64,000 bases of DNA. It comes from Streptomyces venezuelae. Lineage in GTDB: Bacteria > Actinomycetota > Actinomycetes > Streptomycetales > Streptomycetaceae. Location: assembly GCF_008642355.1 (NCBI RefSeq), contig NZ_CP029193.1:7712001-7776000 (forward strand), given 5' to 3'. Below the pieces are notes generated by a model. That model was not told the origin of the DNA. It did no database searches and saw only the letters and a list, made by a program, of their open reading frames with translations. Position numbers and translations under genes: made by a program. Each line of letters begins with the position of its first letter. The stretch's first letter is position 1. Positions 44,727-53,410 of this stretch are shown one piece after another.

Positions 44727-45940
44727 ATGTTCATGCCCTCCCGCAGGGGGACGTCCTCCGGTGCCGCGGCGAGGCGGAGGGTGGGGAAGCGGGTGAGCAG
44801 GGCCGGGAAGGCGACCCGCATCTCGACGCGGGCCAACTGCTGGCCCAGGCACTGGTGGATGCCGTGGCCGAAGCCGAGGTGGCCGGTGGCCTTGCGGCGC
44901 AGGTCGAGCCTGTCGGGGTCGGGGAACCTCGCCGGGTCGCGGTTCGCCGCCTCCATCGACAGGGCGACGGACTCGCCCTTCCTGATGAGCCTGCCCTCCA
45001 CCTCCACGTCCTCCAGCGCCGCGCGCAGTCCGGTCTGGGCGATGGTGGCATACCGCATCAGTTCTTCGACGGCCTGATCGACGAGGCCCGGTTCCGCACG
45101 CAGGGCAGCCAGTTGGTCCGGGTTGGACAGCAGGGCGAACGTGCCGAACGCGATCATGTTGGCCGTGGTGTCGAGCCCCGCGCCGAGCAGGAACCCGCCG
45201 ATGCCGGTGAGTTCGTCGTCCGTGAGGTCGCTGGTGGTCAGGTCGCCGAGAAGGTCGTCGGTCGGCGTGGTGCGCTTCCCCATGACCAGCTTCCGCATGT
45301 ACTCGTCTATCGCGACCATGGCCGCCGCGCGCTCCTCCTCCGAGGAGCTCAAGGTCATGGATGTCGCGACGTGTCGCTGGAACATGTCCTGGTCGGCGTA
45401 GGGCACGCCGAGCAGTTCGCAGATCATGAGCGCGGGGATGGGCCGCGCGTACGCCTCCATGAGGTCGACGACCGGCCCCCGGCGCTCCATCGCGTCCAGA
45501 TGCTCGGTGGTGATCTGCTCCACGCGTTCCGTGAGCAGCCGCATGCGGCGCACGGTGAACTTGCCGGCGAGCAGCCGCCGGTAGCGCGTGTGCTCGGGAG
45601 CGTCGATGCCGGTCATGTCGCCCGTGGGCGCGGGCGGCAGTTCGCCGGTGAAGCCCGTGTCGAAGGGTACGTGCGCCAGTTCGTAGCGCGAGCTGAAACG
45701 TACGTCGCCCAGGATCGCGCGGACCGCGGCGTGACCGGTGGCCAACCAGCCCACATGGCCGTCGGGGTACCGCAGGCGCGTGAGCGGTCGCTCCTCGCGC
45801 AGGCGGGTCAGCTCTGCGGGCGGATCGAACGGGCAGCCCTTGGCGCGAGTCGTGGGAAAGGCGGCCACAGGGGCGTCCGGAGTTGCGGGGGTGTCAGAGG
45901 CGGCGGGGCCTTCGGGATGGGTCGATGCGTCGTTCTGCAT
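44675..45940 (-). CDS. Cytochrome P450
   Basis: The protein has 421 residues from an ATG with GAGGGG. The I-helix is [14 protein letters not shown] (Asp-Thr pair kept), the K-helix ExxR is in EELMRYA, and the haem loop is [19 protein letters not shown] with Cys about residue 364. Length and style match bacterial class I P450s such as CYP105 relatives. It needs a ferredoxin and reductase that are not encoded nearby. It hydroxylates an unknown small molecule. Three TGGCGCC motifs and a palindrome lie upstream. Confidence 0.95.
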   Translation of the reverse strand: MQNDASTHPEGPAASDTPATPDAPVAAFPTTRAKGCPFDPPAELTRLREERPLTRLRYPDGHVGWLATGHAAVRAILGDVRFSSRYELAHVPFDTGFTGELPPAPTGDMTGIDAPEHTRYRRLLAGKFTVRRMRLLTERVEQITTEHLDAMERRGPVVDLMEAYARPIPALMICELLGVPYADQDMFQRHVATSMTLSSSEEERAAAMVAIDEYMRKLVMGKRTTPTDDLLGDLTTSDLTDDELTGIGGFLLGAGLDTTANMIAFGTFALLSNPDQLAALRAEPGLVDQAVEELMRYATIAQTGLRAALEDVEVEGRLIRKGESVALSMEAANRDPARFPDPDRLDLRRKATGHLGFGHGIHQCLGQQLARVEMRVAFPALLTRFPTLRLAAAPEDVPLREGMNIYGVHELPVTWGEAGGA

Positions 45941-45972
45941 GGTGCGTCCCCTCGGATGCGTACGACGGTGCA

Positions 45973-46032
45973 GTGGCGCCAGCATGGCACAGAACTGGCG
46001 CCGTGTGGCGCCCATATGAGCCAAAGTGGCTC
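45973..46032 (-). promoter_or_regulatory. Repeated TGGCGCC motifs and palindrome upstream of the P450 gene
   Basis: TGGCGCC occurs at 45973, 45996 and 46006, the first as the palindrome TGGCGCCA. GAGCCA-AAG-TGGCTC (46018-46032) is a perfect inverted repeat just beyond. The cluster lies 33-92 bases upstream of the P450 start and is a plausible regulator-binding region. Confidence 0.5.
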
Positions 46033-46166
46033 GGCGTGGCTCAGGCGAGTGGGGGTGCTCGGTGTGATCGAGTACGGACGGGTGCGGCGACTGAGTACGC
46101 GTACTCATGATTCGTCCCCTTCGGCCACGCACGCTGGACACGCAACCCGATGAGAGGAAGACAACT

Positions 46167-46505
46167 GTGCACAGCAGCATCCGAGTTCGCCCGGCGGCCG
46201 GCGCATCCGGCAGGAGGTCGGCGCGGTCCGTCGTGGCACTCGCGCTGGCGGGTGCGGCAGCCGCCGCGGTGCTGACCGGCTGTTCCATGGAGGACGCGGT
46301 CTGCGGTGGCGGCGAGTATCCGGTCCTGCACGTGGGCAGCAGCGGCTCCGCGTGCCAGCCCGACGGCGAGGACCCGCCGAAGGGCTACGCCCGCTATCCG
46401 GAGGGCAAGGTCCCGGAGCACATCGGGGACAAGTGGGACGAGTACTGGAACAAGCACACGCTCGACGAGGACGGAAAAATCGTCGAGCTGAAGGACGGTC
46501 AGTGA
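46167..46505 (+). CDS. SCO0607-like small lipoprotein
   Basis: The protein has 112 residues from a GTG with GAGGAAG. The signal ends in the lipobox VLTGCS. The short mature part ([56 protein letters not shown]) is the conserved sequence of a Streptomyces lipoprotein family of unknown function. Two cysteines after the lipid Cys may form a disulfide. It is followed by a terminator. Confidence 0.85.
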   Translation: MHSSIRVRPAAGASGRRSARSVVALALAGAAAAAVLTGCSMEDAVCGGGEYPVLHVGSSGSACQPDGEDPPKGYARYPEGKVPEHIGDKWDEYWNKHTLDEDGKIVELKDGQ

Positions 46506-46571
46506 GCGAAGCGCGCAACTCGCCGCGCCTCCACGGGTGTGAGCGCGTGCTGAGCGGGCACTCGATGTGTG

Positions 46572-46605
46572 GGCCCCGCCGTGTCTCCCCCGTCGCGGCG
46601 GGGCC
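46572..46605 (+). terminator. Hairpin terminator after the small lipoprotein gene
   Basis: GGCCCCGCCG (46572-46581) and CGGCGGGGCC (46596-46605) are perfectly complementary with a 14-base loop, 66 bases after the stop. Confidence 0.7.
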
Positions 46606-46666
46606 TGCCGGGTTTCCGGACGAAGCCGGTTCCGCGTCGGGGCCGTGGGCGGCGCCGGACATGAGT

Positions 46667-46701
46667 GGTGCCCGCCCCCGGGGGATGTCGAGGCGGGCAC
46701 C
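46667..46701 (-). terminator. Hairpin terminator after the SCO0930-like gene
   Basis: GGTGCCCGCC (46667-46676) and GGCGGGCACC (46692-46701) are perfectly complementary with a 15-base loop, 29 bases beyond the stop of the minus-strand lipoprotein. Confidence 0.7.
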
Positions 46702-46730
46702 GGTCCATGGGCCGCTCGCGCGGCGGCGCG

Positions 46731-47714
46731 TCAGCCGAACTTCACCGAGCTGATCCTGTTGTCGAAGCCGATGGTGGCCAGGTCGGCCACGTCACCGTTG
46801 ATGACCTTGGACGCTCCGGTGCAGCCCGGACCCGACCAGATCTTCGCCGAGCCGTCGAGCGAGATCGACGAGGTCACCTTGGGGCGCGCGAGATCCTGGC
46901 AGCCCTCACCTGCGATGCCCTGGGCGGGGCCGTCGTCCGAGAAATTCGCGTCGTCGAAGAGGATGGCGCTGGTGGCGGGCGCCTGCTGTGCGCCGTCTTC
47001 GGGTGCGGAGGCGTCGGGCGTCGGAGCGTCCGTCGCGGTCCCGTCTTCCTGTTCCTGGCCGGACTTCTGTCCGTCGGGCTGTACGCCGAACCACGTGCCG
47101 CCGACACCCTGCCCGTTGGTGTCGCCCGGCTTGGTGTCCTTGCTGAAGCGGTAGACCGGCCAGCCGCCGATGGTGACCTGGTGGGTGCCGTCGTCACGGG
47201 TGATGACGCCCACCTGCGACCGTTCCACACCCTGGACGAAGATCTTGCCGCCCGGGTTCACGAGAACGGGCGGCCACGTGGTGGCGCAGGCGTCGTTGCA
47301 GTTGGACTTGGACGGCGACGCGGTGTCGTTGTCGAAGCGGTACAGGGTGAAGCCCGAACCATTGACGACCACCGGATCGAGGGCGCCCGCCCTGCCCGCC
47401 GAGAGCTGGACCCACTTCCGCTGCACGGGTTTGGACGCGGGCTTTCCGGGCGGGTTGGCCCAGTCCCCGGTGTTCTCGGGAGCCTTGTTCTGCCGCGCGG
47501 TACCGGACTTGAGGGCGAGCTCCATGGAGCCGGACGTGTCACGCGTCGCCTCCGCGCCCGCGTTCTTGGCGTCCGATCCGCCCTCGTCGCCCCCGCCGCA
47601 CGCGGACAGGAGCAGGGCTCCCGCCGCGGCGAAGGACGCCAGCAGCACGCCCTTCCGGCGGTACGTGCCGCTCGCCGTGCCGCTGCTCGCCTTGGTTCCG
47701 GTCATGTTGTTCAT
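46731..47714 (-). CDS. SCO0930-like lipoprotein with repeated secreted domain and crystallin-like tail
   Basis: The protein has 327 residues with GAGGAG upstream. The lipobox is LLLSACG. Two copies of the COG4315-type 'secreted repeat' are seen: GFTLYRFDNDTASPSKSNCN then DACATTWPPVLVNPGG, and HQVTIGGWPVYRFSKDTKPG then VGGTWFGVQPDG. The last ~80 residues (ILFDDANFSDDG, SSISLDGSAKIW, FDNRISSVKFG) resemble a beta/gamma-crystallin or I36-inhibitor fold. It should be lipid-anchored outside the membrane. Function is unknown. Confidence 0.85.
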   Translation of the reverse strand: MNNMTGTKASSGTASGTYRRKGVLLASFAAAGALLLSACGGGDEGGSDAKNAGAEATRDTSGSMELALKSGTARQNKAPENTGDWANPPGKPASKPVQRKWVQLSAGRAGALDPVVVNGSGFTLYRFDNDTASPSKSNCNDACATTWPPVLVNPGGKIFVQGVERSQVGVITRDDGTHQVTIGGWPVYRFSKDTKPGDTNGQGVGGTWFGVQPDGQKSGQEQEDGTATDAPTPDASAPEDGAQQAPATSAILFDDANFSDDGPAQGIAGEGCQDLARPKVTSSISLDGSAKIWSGPGCTGASKVINGDVADLATIGFDNRISSVKFG

Positions 47715-47817
47715 CGCATCTCCTCGGTCGGGCCCCCTGAAGGGGTGCCGCTGACTCGCTCGGCCTTTCGAGACGTGAGTACGCGTCCGGAGCGCGTCGC
47801 CGTTCAGCGCGAACGGG

Positions 47818-47836
47818 ACCGAGACCAAACCGAGAC
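47818..47836 (-). promoter_or_regulatory. 11-bp-spaced direct repeat upstream of the SCO0930-like gene
   Basis: ACCGAGAC occurs at 47818-47825 and 47829-47836 (GTCTCGGT on the minus strand), one helical turn apart. Such spacing is typical for OmpR-type response-regulator sites, but the regulator is unknown. Confidence 0.4.
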
Positions 47837-47962
47837 ATTGTCTAAAGTTCGATCTCCTCCGGTAGTCGATCAACTCGGTTGTGGACCAGGGCAGTTGTCC
47901 CGGCCGCGGGTTTCGTTCACCGCGCGACGGCTACTCGTCCCGGACCGAAGGGAGGGGTCCCC

Positions 47963-48412
47963 GTGACCGTCACGACAACCCCGCCAGGCACCCGGGCGAG
48001 GCCGGCCGCGGCATACGAAGAGCCCATGACCGCGTCCGCAACCCCAGCGACGAAGGAACCGGAGGAATGTAGCCACGAGGATCTCGTCCGCTACCTGGAG
48101 GACCGTTTCGCCTGTGCGCAGGCTTGCGACGACTGCGCACGCGTGTGCCTCGTGCGCGAAGGCCCGGCCGGACCGGGAGAGGCACCCCGCCTCAACACCG
48201 CCTGCGCGGACGTGTGCGAAGCGACGTCCCGCGTCCTGGCCGAACAGAGCGACCAGGACGAGCAACGCGTCCGCATGCAGGTCGAGTGGTGCCGCGCGAT
48301 CTGCCTCCAGTGCGCTTCCCTCTGCGACCTGCACCCCGCAGCGGCGGACTGCGCGGAAGCCTGCCGCCGCTGCGCGAAGGCGTGCGACGCCTTCCTGACG
48401 ACGCTCGGCTGA
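47963..48412 (+). CDS. Cys-rich four-helix-bundle copper-binding (Csp-like) protein
   Basis: The protein has 149 residues from a GTG with GGAGGGG; an in-frame ATG at 48026 would give the core alone. After a ~35-residue Pro/Thr-rich front come helices with regular cysteines: CAQACDDCARVC, CADVCEATSR, CRAICLQCASLC, CAEACRRCAKAC. This CxxxC/CxxC pattern on helix faces is that of DUF326 and copper storage proteins (Csp), which fill a four-helix bundle with Cu(I). There is no signal peptide, so it is the cytosolic type. Confidence 0.85.
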   Translation: MTVTTTPPGTRARPAAAYEEPMTASATPATKEPEECSHEDLVRYLEDRFACAQACDDCARVCLVREGPAGPGEAPRLNTACADVCEATSRVLAEQSDQDEQRVRMQVEWCRAICLQCASLCDLHPAAADCAEACRRCAKACDAFLTTLG

Positions 48413-48455
48413 ACAACTCGGCATCGGCCGGGAACCAACAGGGACCTCCGTCCGA

Positions 48456-48500
48456 CCAGTGCATCAGAACCCCGCGCGGTCACGCGCATCCGTGCACTGG
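48456..48500 (+). repeat. 8-bp inverted repeat in the leader of the metallophore-like operon
   Basis: CCAGTGCA (48456-48463) and TGCACTGG (48493-48500) are perfectly complementary with 29 bases between, which contain a smaller GCGCGGTCACGCGC-type hairpin. It lies 17 bases before the first gene and could fold in the mRNA leader. No iron box (IdeR/DmdR) or Zur box is seen here. Confidence 0.5.
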
Positions 48501-48517
48501 AACGAGGTAGCAGGCCC

Positions 48518-49273
48518 ATGAACTGGTACGAGGACGACGATTTCTGGTCGGACTTCGCCGAGACCATGTTCTCCGAGCGCAGGCGCGCGGACGTGGAGGT
48601 CCTCGTCGGCGGATCCTCGCTGCTCCGCTTCCCTGCCGGGAGCCGGGTCCTCGACCTGTGCTGCGGCCCCGGCCTGTACCTCGTGCCGCTGGCCCGCGCC
48701 GGGAGCGCGGTCACCGGGGTCGACCTCAGCCCCGCCATGCTGAAGCGCGCCGACGCCGCGTGCGACGCGGCGGGCGTCGACGTCCGGCTGGTGCGAGGGG
48801 ACATGCTCACGTACGTCGAGCCGGAGACGTACGACGTGGTGCTCAACCTCTTCACCTCGTTCGGCTACTTCGACGACCCCCGGGACAACGAGTGCGTGCT
48901 GCGCAACGCCCACGACTCGCTCGTGCCGGGCGGACGGCTGCTCGTCGACGTGATGGGCAAGGAGGTCCTCGCCGGCTGGATCGGCCGACCCCAGGTCGTC
49001 GACCTCGACGGCGGTGCGTACGTACTGCAGCGCGACACCGTCCTGGACAGCTGGACCCGGCTGCGCACCGACTGGACGCTGGTCCGGGACGGCGAGGCGC
49101 GCGCGGCGTCGATCACCTCCTTCCTCTACAGCGCGGCCGAGCTGAGCGCCCTCTTCGAGGCGGCGGGCTTCACCGACGTGCGCTGTTACGGCGACTTCGA
49201 CGGCGGCCCGTACGACAACCACTCGAAGCGGCTGATCGTGACCGGCACCCGCCCTGAACTCTCGGCCTCATGA
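48518..49273 (+). CDS. Class I SAM-dependent methyltransferase, first gene of the metallophore-like operon
   Basis: The protein has 251 residues. Motif I is VLDLCCGPGLYLVPLARAG, followed by VTGVDLSPAMLKRA, then VRGDMLTYV and the post-motif region YDVVLNLFTSFGYF. SFGYFDDP is the pattern of small-molecule methyltransferases. Its stop overlaps the permease start (ATGA), which ties it to the transporter and biosynthesis genes downstream. It may N- or O-methylate the compound made by this operon. The acceptor is unknown. Confidence 0.88.
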   Translation: MNWYEDDDFWSDFAETMFSERRRADVEVLVGGSSLLRFPAGSRVLDLCCGPGLYLVPLARAGSAVTGVDLSPAMLKRADAACDAAGVDVRLVRGDMLTYVEPETYDVVLNLFTSFGYFDDPRDNECVLRNAHDSLVPGGRLLVDVMGKEVLAGWIGRPQVVDLDGGAYVLQRDTVLDSWTRLRTDWTLVRDGEARAASITSFLYSAAELSALFEAAGFTDVRCYGDFDGGPYDNHSKRLIVTGTRPELSAS

Positions 49274-50394
49274 CCGAGGCGACATCCGCGACGCCGCCCG
49301 CGAGCCGCGCCGCCGGCTCGCGGCGCACACCGCGCCAGGACTCCGACGGACAACCCGTCGGCCGCGGGCGGCTGTTGACCACGCTCACGGCACTCTCGGT
49401 GACGCTGGTGGTCTCCGTCCTGGCCGGCATCGCGCTGGGACCGACCGTCGTACCCCCCGGTGACGTCGTGCACTTCCTCACCGCCGCGCTCACCGGAGGC
49501 ACCATCGACGCGGACGACGCGTCGGGGTACGCCATCGTCTGGCACGTGCGCACGCCACGGGTGCTGCTGGCCGCGGTGGTCGGCGCCGGGCTCTCCGTCG
49601 TGGGCGTCGCCATCCAGGCGCTGGTGCGCAACGCCCTCGCGGACCCGTTCGTGCTCGGCATCTCGTCCGGCGCCTCGGTGGGAGCCACCGCCGTCGTCGT
49701 GTTCGGCATCTTCGCGGGCCTCGGGGTCTACGCCCTCTCGGCCGCCGCCTTCCTCGGAGCTCTCGGCGCGACCGTGCTCGTGTACCTGGCCGCGCGCGGG
49801 CCTCTCGGGCTCACGCCGCTGCGGCTGGTGCTGACCGGAGTGGCGCTGGCGTACGGCTTCCAGGCGCTCATGAGCGTGCTGGTGTTCCTCGCGCCGAACG
49901 GGCAGGCCGCGCGGACCGTGCTGTTCTGGCTGCTCGGCAGCCTCGGCTCCGCGACCTGGGAGTCCCTGCCCCTGGTGACGGCGGCGGTCCTCGTCGCGGT
50001 CGTCGTACTGCTGCGGCACAGCCGGTCGCTCGACGTCCTGTCGCTCGGCGACGAGACCGCGGCCAGCCTGGGCGTGGACGCGGACGCGCTGCGCCGCGGC
50101 CTGTTCGTGCTCACCGCGGCCGTCACCGGGCTGATCGTCGCGGTCAGCGGCGCCATCGGCTTCGTCGGTCTCGTCCTGCCGCACGTGGTGCGGATCTGGG
50201 TCGGCTCCACGCACCGGCGCGTCCTCGCCGTCGCGCCGCCGGCCGGCGCCTGCTTCATGGTGTGGGTCGATCTCGTGGCCCGTACCGCGTTCGCCCCCGA
50301 GGAGCTGCCGCTCGGGGTGATCACCGCGCTGATCGGCGTACCGGTGTTCGTCGTCCTGATGCGCCGCCGCGGCTATCTCTTCGGAGGCCGGTAG
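49270..50394 (+). CDS. FecCD-family ABC permease for a metal-chelate importer
   Basis: The protein has 374 residues with about ten membrane helices. Family hallmarks: VWHVRTPRVLLAAVVGAGLS, VGVAIQALVRNALADPFVLG with the ISSGASVGA loop, and SGAIGFVGLVLPHVVRIWVG, the contact site for the ATPase. It forms the membrane channel of a siderophore, haem or B12 type importer, presumably as a homodimer because only one permease gene is present. It abuts the ATPase gene directly. Confidence 0.93.
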   Translation: MTEATSATPPASRAAGSRRTPRQDSDGQPVGRGRLLTTLTALSVTLVVSVLAGIALGPTVVPPGDVVHFLTAALTGGTIDADDASGYAIVWHVRTPRVLLAAVVGAGLSVVGVAIQALVRNALADPFVLGISSGASVGATAVVVFGIFAGLGVYALSAAAFLGALGATVLVYLAARGPLGLTPLRLVLTGVALAYGFQALMSVLVFLAPNGQAARTVLFWLLGSLGSATWESLPLVTAAVLVAVVVLLRHSRSLDVLSLGDETAASLGVDADALRRGLFVLTAAVTGLIVAVSGAIGFVGLVLPHVVRIWVGSTHRRVLAVAPPAGACFMVWVDLVARTAFAPEELPLGVITALIGVPVFVVLMRRRGYLFGGR

Positions 50395-51222
50395 ATGGTT
50401 CTCTCCCTCCGCGCCCTGACCGTCGAGGCGGCTGGACGCGCCCTCGTCGACCGACTCAGCCTCGATGTGGCCACCGGTTCGATCGTCGGACTCGTCGGCC
50501 CCAACGGCAGCGGCAAGTCCACCGCGCTGCGCTGCGTCTACCGTGCGCTGAAGCCGACGTCAGGGGCCGTGCTGCTCGACGGCACCGACCTGACGTCGCT
50601 GAAACTGCGCGACAGCGCCCGTTCCGTCGCCGCGCTGACCCAGGAGAGCCACACCGAACTCGACTTCACCGTCGAGGAAGTGGTCGCCCTGGGCCGCGCC
50701 CCGCACGCACAGGGCAACCACCCCCTGACCGACCGCGAACGTGAGCTGTGCCGAGAGGCCATGGACCGGCTCGACGTCGCCCACCTCGCCGACCGCAGCG
50801 TCCTCAGCCTCTCCGGCGGCGAGCGCCAACGCGTCCTCGTGGCGCGCGCTCTCGTACAGGAGCCCCGCCTGCTGGTCCTCGACGAGCCCACGAACCACCT
50901 CGACGTCCGCCACCAGGTGGAGCTCCTGTCCTTCCTGCGCGGCTCGGCGCTGACCGTGTTCACGGCCCTGCACGACCTGAACCTCGCGGCGCAGGTCTGC
51001 GACCGCGTCGCCGTGCTCGGCGCGGGATGCCTGGTCGCCGCCGGCGACCCGGCCGAGGTCCTCACCCCGGAGCTGGTGCGCAAGGTGTTCGGCGTCGACG
51101 CGGTCGTCGTGCCGCACCCGCGTACGGGCCTCCCCCAACTCCTCTACGACCTCGCCCCGCCCCCGCCGCTCCCCGACATCCCCGCACCGGCTTCCCCGTC
51201 CCCGGAAGGACCCCACACGTGA
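50395..51222 (+). CDS. FecE-type ABC transporter ATPase
   Basis: The protein has 275 residues. Walker A is GPNGSGKST, Q-loop ALTQES, signature LSGGERQRV, Walker B LLVLDEPTNHLD, and the H-loop is in TALHDLNLAA. This is the siderophore/B12 importer ATPase subfamily (FecE, BtuD). The ATG follows the permease stop directly. Its own stop overlaps the next start (GTGA). The last 25 residues are Pro-rich and probably unstructured. Confidence 0.94.
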   Translation: MVLSLRALTVEAAGRALVDRLSLDVATGSIVGLVGPNGSGKSTALRCVYRALKPTSGAVLLDGTDLTSLKLRDSARSVAALTQESHTELDFTVEEVVALGRAPHAQGNHPLTDRERELCREAMDRLDVAHLADRSVLSLSGGERQRVLVARALVQEPRLLVLDEPTNHLDVRHQVELLSFLRGSALTVFTALHDLNLAAQVCDRVAVLGAGCLVAAGDPAEVLTPELVRKVFGVDAVVVPHPRTGLPQLLYDLAPPPPLPDIPAPASPSPEGPHT

Positions 51223-52247
51223 CCCGACCACCGTTCCCCCGAGCCCTCGCAGCCGGGTTGCTGACCACCGGGCTCCTGCTCACCGGCTGCGGCGCCGAGG
51301 TCGAATCGGCGGCGGGCGGCAAGCCCGGCACCGGTTCCGGGAAGGACACCGACACCGTCACCGTCTCCAACTGCGGCAAGGACATCACGTACACCCGCCC
51401 GCGGCGCGCCATCGCGTACGACGTCAGCGGAGCGGAGAAGATGTTCGCCCTCGGCCTCGCGGACCGCATGCGCGGCTACGTCATGAACAAGCTCGGCGAC
51501 CCGTCCATCAAGGGATCGCCCTGGCGCGAGAAGTACGCCGAGGTCGACCGGCTCGGCAACGAACGCATCACCCGCGAGATCGTCGTCGACGCGAAGGCCG
51601 ACTGGGTCCTCGCTGGCTGGAACTCCGGGTTCAGCGAGGAACGCGGCATCACCCCCGCCCTGCTGGACAAGGTGAACGTCGCCAGCTACCTGCACACCGA
51701 GACCTGCTGGGACTACGGCGACAAGAGCGTCGACTCATCGCCGCTCCAGGCGCTCTACACGGACCTGGACAACCTCGGGAAGATCTTCGGTGTCGAGAAG
51801 CGCGCCGACGAACTGGTCGGCGACCTCAAGGAGCGGGTCGCCGCGCTGAAGAAGACGTGGCCCGCGAAGGGCGACCCGGCCAAGGTGTTCGTCTACGACT
51901 CCGGCACCGACCAGCCGTTCACGGCGGGCCGGCACGCCGCACCCGACGACATCATCACCGCCGCCGGCGGCACGAATGTCTTCGGGGACCTCGACAAGGG
52001 GTGGACGACGGTGGGCTGGGAGCCGGTCATCAAGGCCAAGCCCGACGTCATCGTGATCGTCGACTACGCCGACCAGCCGGCGAAGGACAAGATCGCCTAC
52101 CTCAAGAAGCTGCCGAGCCTGAAGTCCGTACCGGCGGTGAAGAACAACCGCTTCCACGTCATGTCGTACGGCGATGTCGTGAGCGGCCCCCGCAACGTCG
52201 CGGGCGCCGAGAACCTGGGCCGCTACCTGCGTTCGGTCGGGCGGTGA
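51219..52247 (+). CDS. FecB/BtuF-type periplasmic-binding lipoprotein
   Basis: The protein has 342 residues from a GTG overlapping the ATPase stop. The lipobox is GLLLTGCG. The class III binding-protein fold is seen in RRAIAYDVSGAEKMFALGLA, KADWVLAGWNSGFSEERGI, a long linking helix (LDNLGKIFGVEKRADELVGD), and TVGWEPVIKAKPDVIVIVD. HTETCWDYG places a Cys and Trp in the cleft region. It captures the metal chelate outside the membrane and delivers it to the permease. Confidence 0.92.
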   Translation: MTRPPFPRALAAGLLTTGLLLTGCGAEVESAAGGKPGTGSGKDTDTVTVSNCGKDITYTRPRRAIAYDVSGAEKMFALGLADRMRGYVMNKLGDPSIKGSPWREKYAEVDRLGNERITREIVVDAKADWVLAGWNSGFSEERGITPALLDKVNVASYLHTETCWDYGDKSVDSSPLQALYTDLDNLGKIFGVEKRADELVGDLKERVAALKKTWPAKGDPAKVFVYDSGTDQPFTAGRHAAPDDIITAAGGTNVFGDLDKGWTTVGWEPVIKAKPDVIVIVDYADQPAKDKIAYLKKLPSLKSVPAVKNNRFHVMSYGDVVSGPRNVAGAENLGRYLRSVGR

Positions 52248-53410
52248 CGGCGACCGTGACCGCCCGGGTCCACGACCACATCACCGACGCGATAAAGGCC
52301 CCGGACCTGCTGCGTCTCTCCGACAACGTCGTCCTCGCACGCTTCGAGACCCTCAAGGTGTACGCCGCCCTCGGCGCGGTCCGCACCCTGCTCGAACGCG
52401 GAACCGTGAAACCGGGCCAGACCCTCGTCGACAGCTCCAGCGGCATCTACGCCCTCGCCCTGGCCATGGCCTGCCACCGCTACGGCCTGCACTGCCACAT
52501 CGTCGCCTCCACCACCGTCGACGCCACGATGCGCGCCCAACTGGAGGTGCTCGGCGCCACCGTGGACCAGATGCCGCCCTCGGAGGACCTGCGGCTCGAC
52601 CAGGAGGGCAGGGTCAGACGGGTGCGCCGGCTGCTGGCCGAGCGGCCCGGCATGCACTGGATGCGGCAGTACCACGACGCCGTCCACTACACCGGCTACC
52701 GGGAGTTCGCCGCGCTCGTCGACCGCGCGCTGCCCGGCGTACCGCTGACCGTGGTCGGGGCCGTCGGCACCGGCTCGTCGAGCGGTGGCCTCGTCGAGGC
52801 GCTGCGCGGGCGCGACCGCGACGTACGCCTGCTGGGCGTGCAGCCCTTCGGCAGTGTCACGTTCGGCAGCGAACGGTTCAGTGACCCCGAGGCGATCATC
52901 GCCGGGATCGGCAGCTCCATCCCCTTCGACAACGTCCACCACGACCTGTACGACACCCTCCACTGGCTCGACTTCCGGCACGCCATGGCGGGCGCGGTGG
53001 GACTGCTGCGCGACCACGCCGTCTTCGCCGGTCTGTCGACCGGAGCGGCGCATCTGGTCGCGGGCTGGGAGGCGGCGCGTGACCCCGAGCGCACGCACCT
53101 GGTCATCGGCGCCGACACCGGACACCGCTACACCGACCGCGTCTTCGCCCGCCACCGCGAGGCACTCGACCCGCGCACGCTGAAACCGCACCAGATCACC
53201 GACCTCGCGGACCTCACGCCGCCCTGGTCGGCGATGGAGTGGAACCGGCGGCGCTACGAGGTACGGGCCGGGGGAACCGGGGCAGCCGTACCCGCCCCGG
53301 TGAAGGCGCGGCTCGTACGGGAGACGGACGCACGCGTACGACCCGTGGACCCGCTCACGCTTTCGGGCGCCCCGCTCGGAGCACCGCACCAGGAGGACCA
53401 GGCACCGTGA
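52244..53410 (+). CDS. Cysteine-synthase-like PLP enzyme with altered substrate loop
   Basis: The protein has 388 residues; the GTG overlaps the previous stop. It has the fold-type II layout: ARFETLKVYAALGAVRTLL, whose Lys aligns with the PLP lysine of cysteine synthases; VDSSSGIYALALAMACHRYG, in place of the usual TSGNTGIGLA; and VVGAVGTGSSSGGLVEALR for the phosphate cup. The changed SGNTG loop implies a different amino-acid substrate. In known chelator pathways related enzymes (SbnA type) make 2,3-diaminopropionate from O-phosphoserine. That role here is inferred from context. Confidence 0.85.
   Translation: MTATVTARVHDHITDAIKAPDLLRLSDNVVLARFETLKVYAALGAVRTLLERGTVKPGQTLVDSSSGIYALALAMACHRYGLHCHIVASTTVDATMRAQLEVLGATVDQMPPSEDLRLDQEGRVRRVRRLLAERPGMHWMRQYHDAVHYTGYREFAALVDRALPGVPLTVVGAVGTGSSSGGLVEALRGRDRDVRLLGVQPFGSVTFGSERFSDPEAIIAGIGSSIPFDNVHHDLYDTLHWLDFRHAMAGAVGLLRDHAVFAGLSTGAAHLVAGWEAARDPERTHLVIGADTGHRYTDRVFARHREALDPRTLKPHQITDLADLTPPWSAMEWNRRRYEVRAGGTGAAVPAPVKARLVRETDARVRPVDPLTLSGAPLGAPHQEDQAP

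Noticed and set aside
48413..48517. IdeR/DmdR iron box or Zur box before the metallophore-like operon
   Set aside because: No sequence close to either consensus was found on reading both strands.
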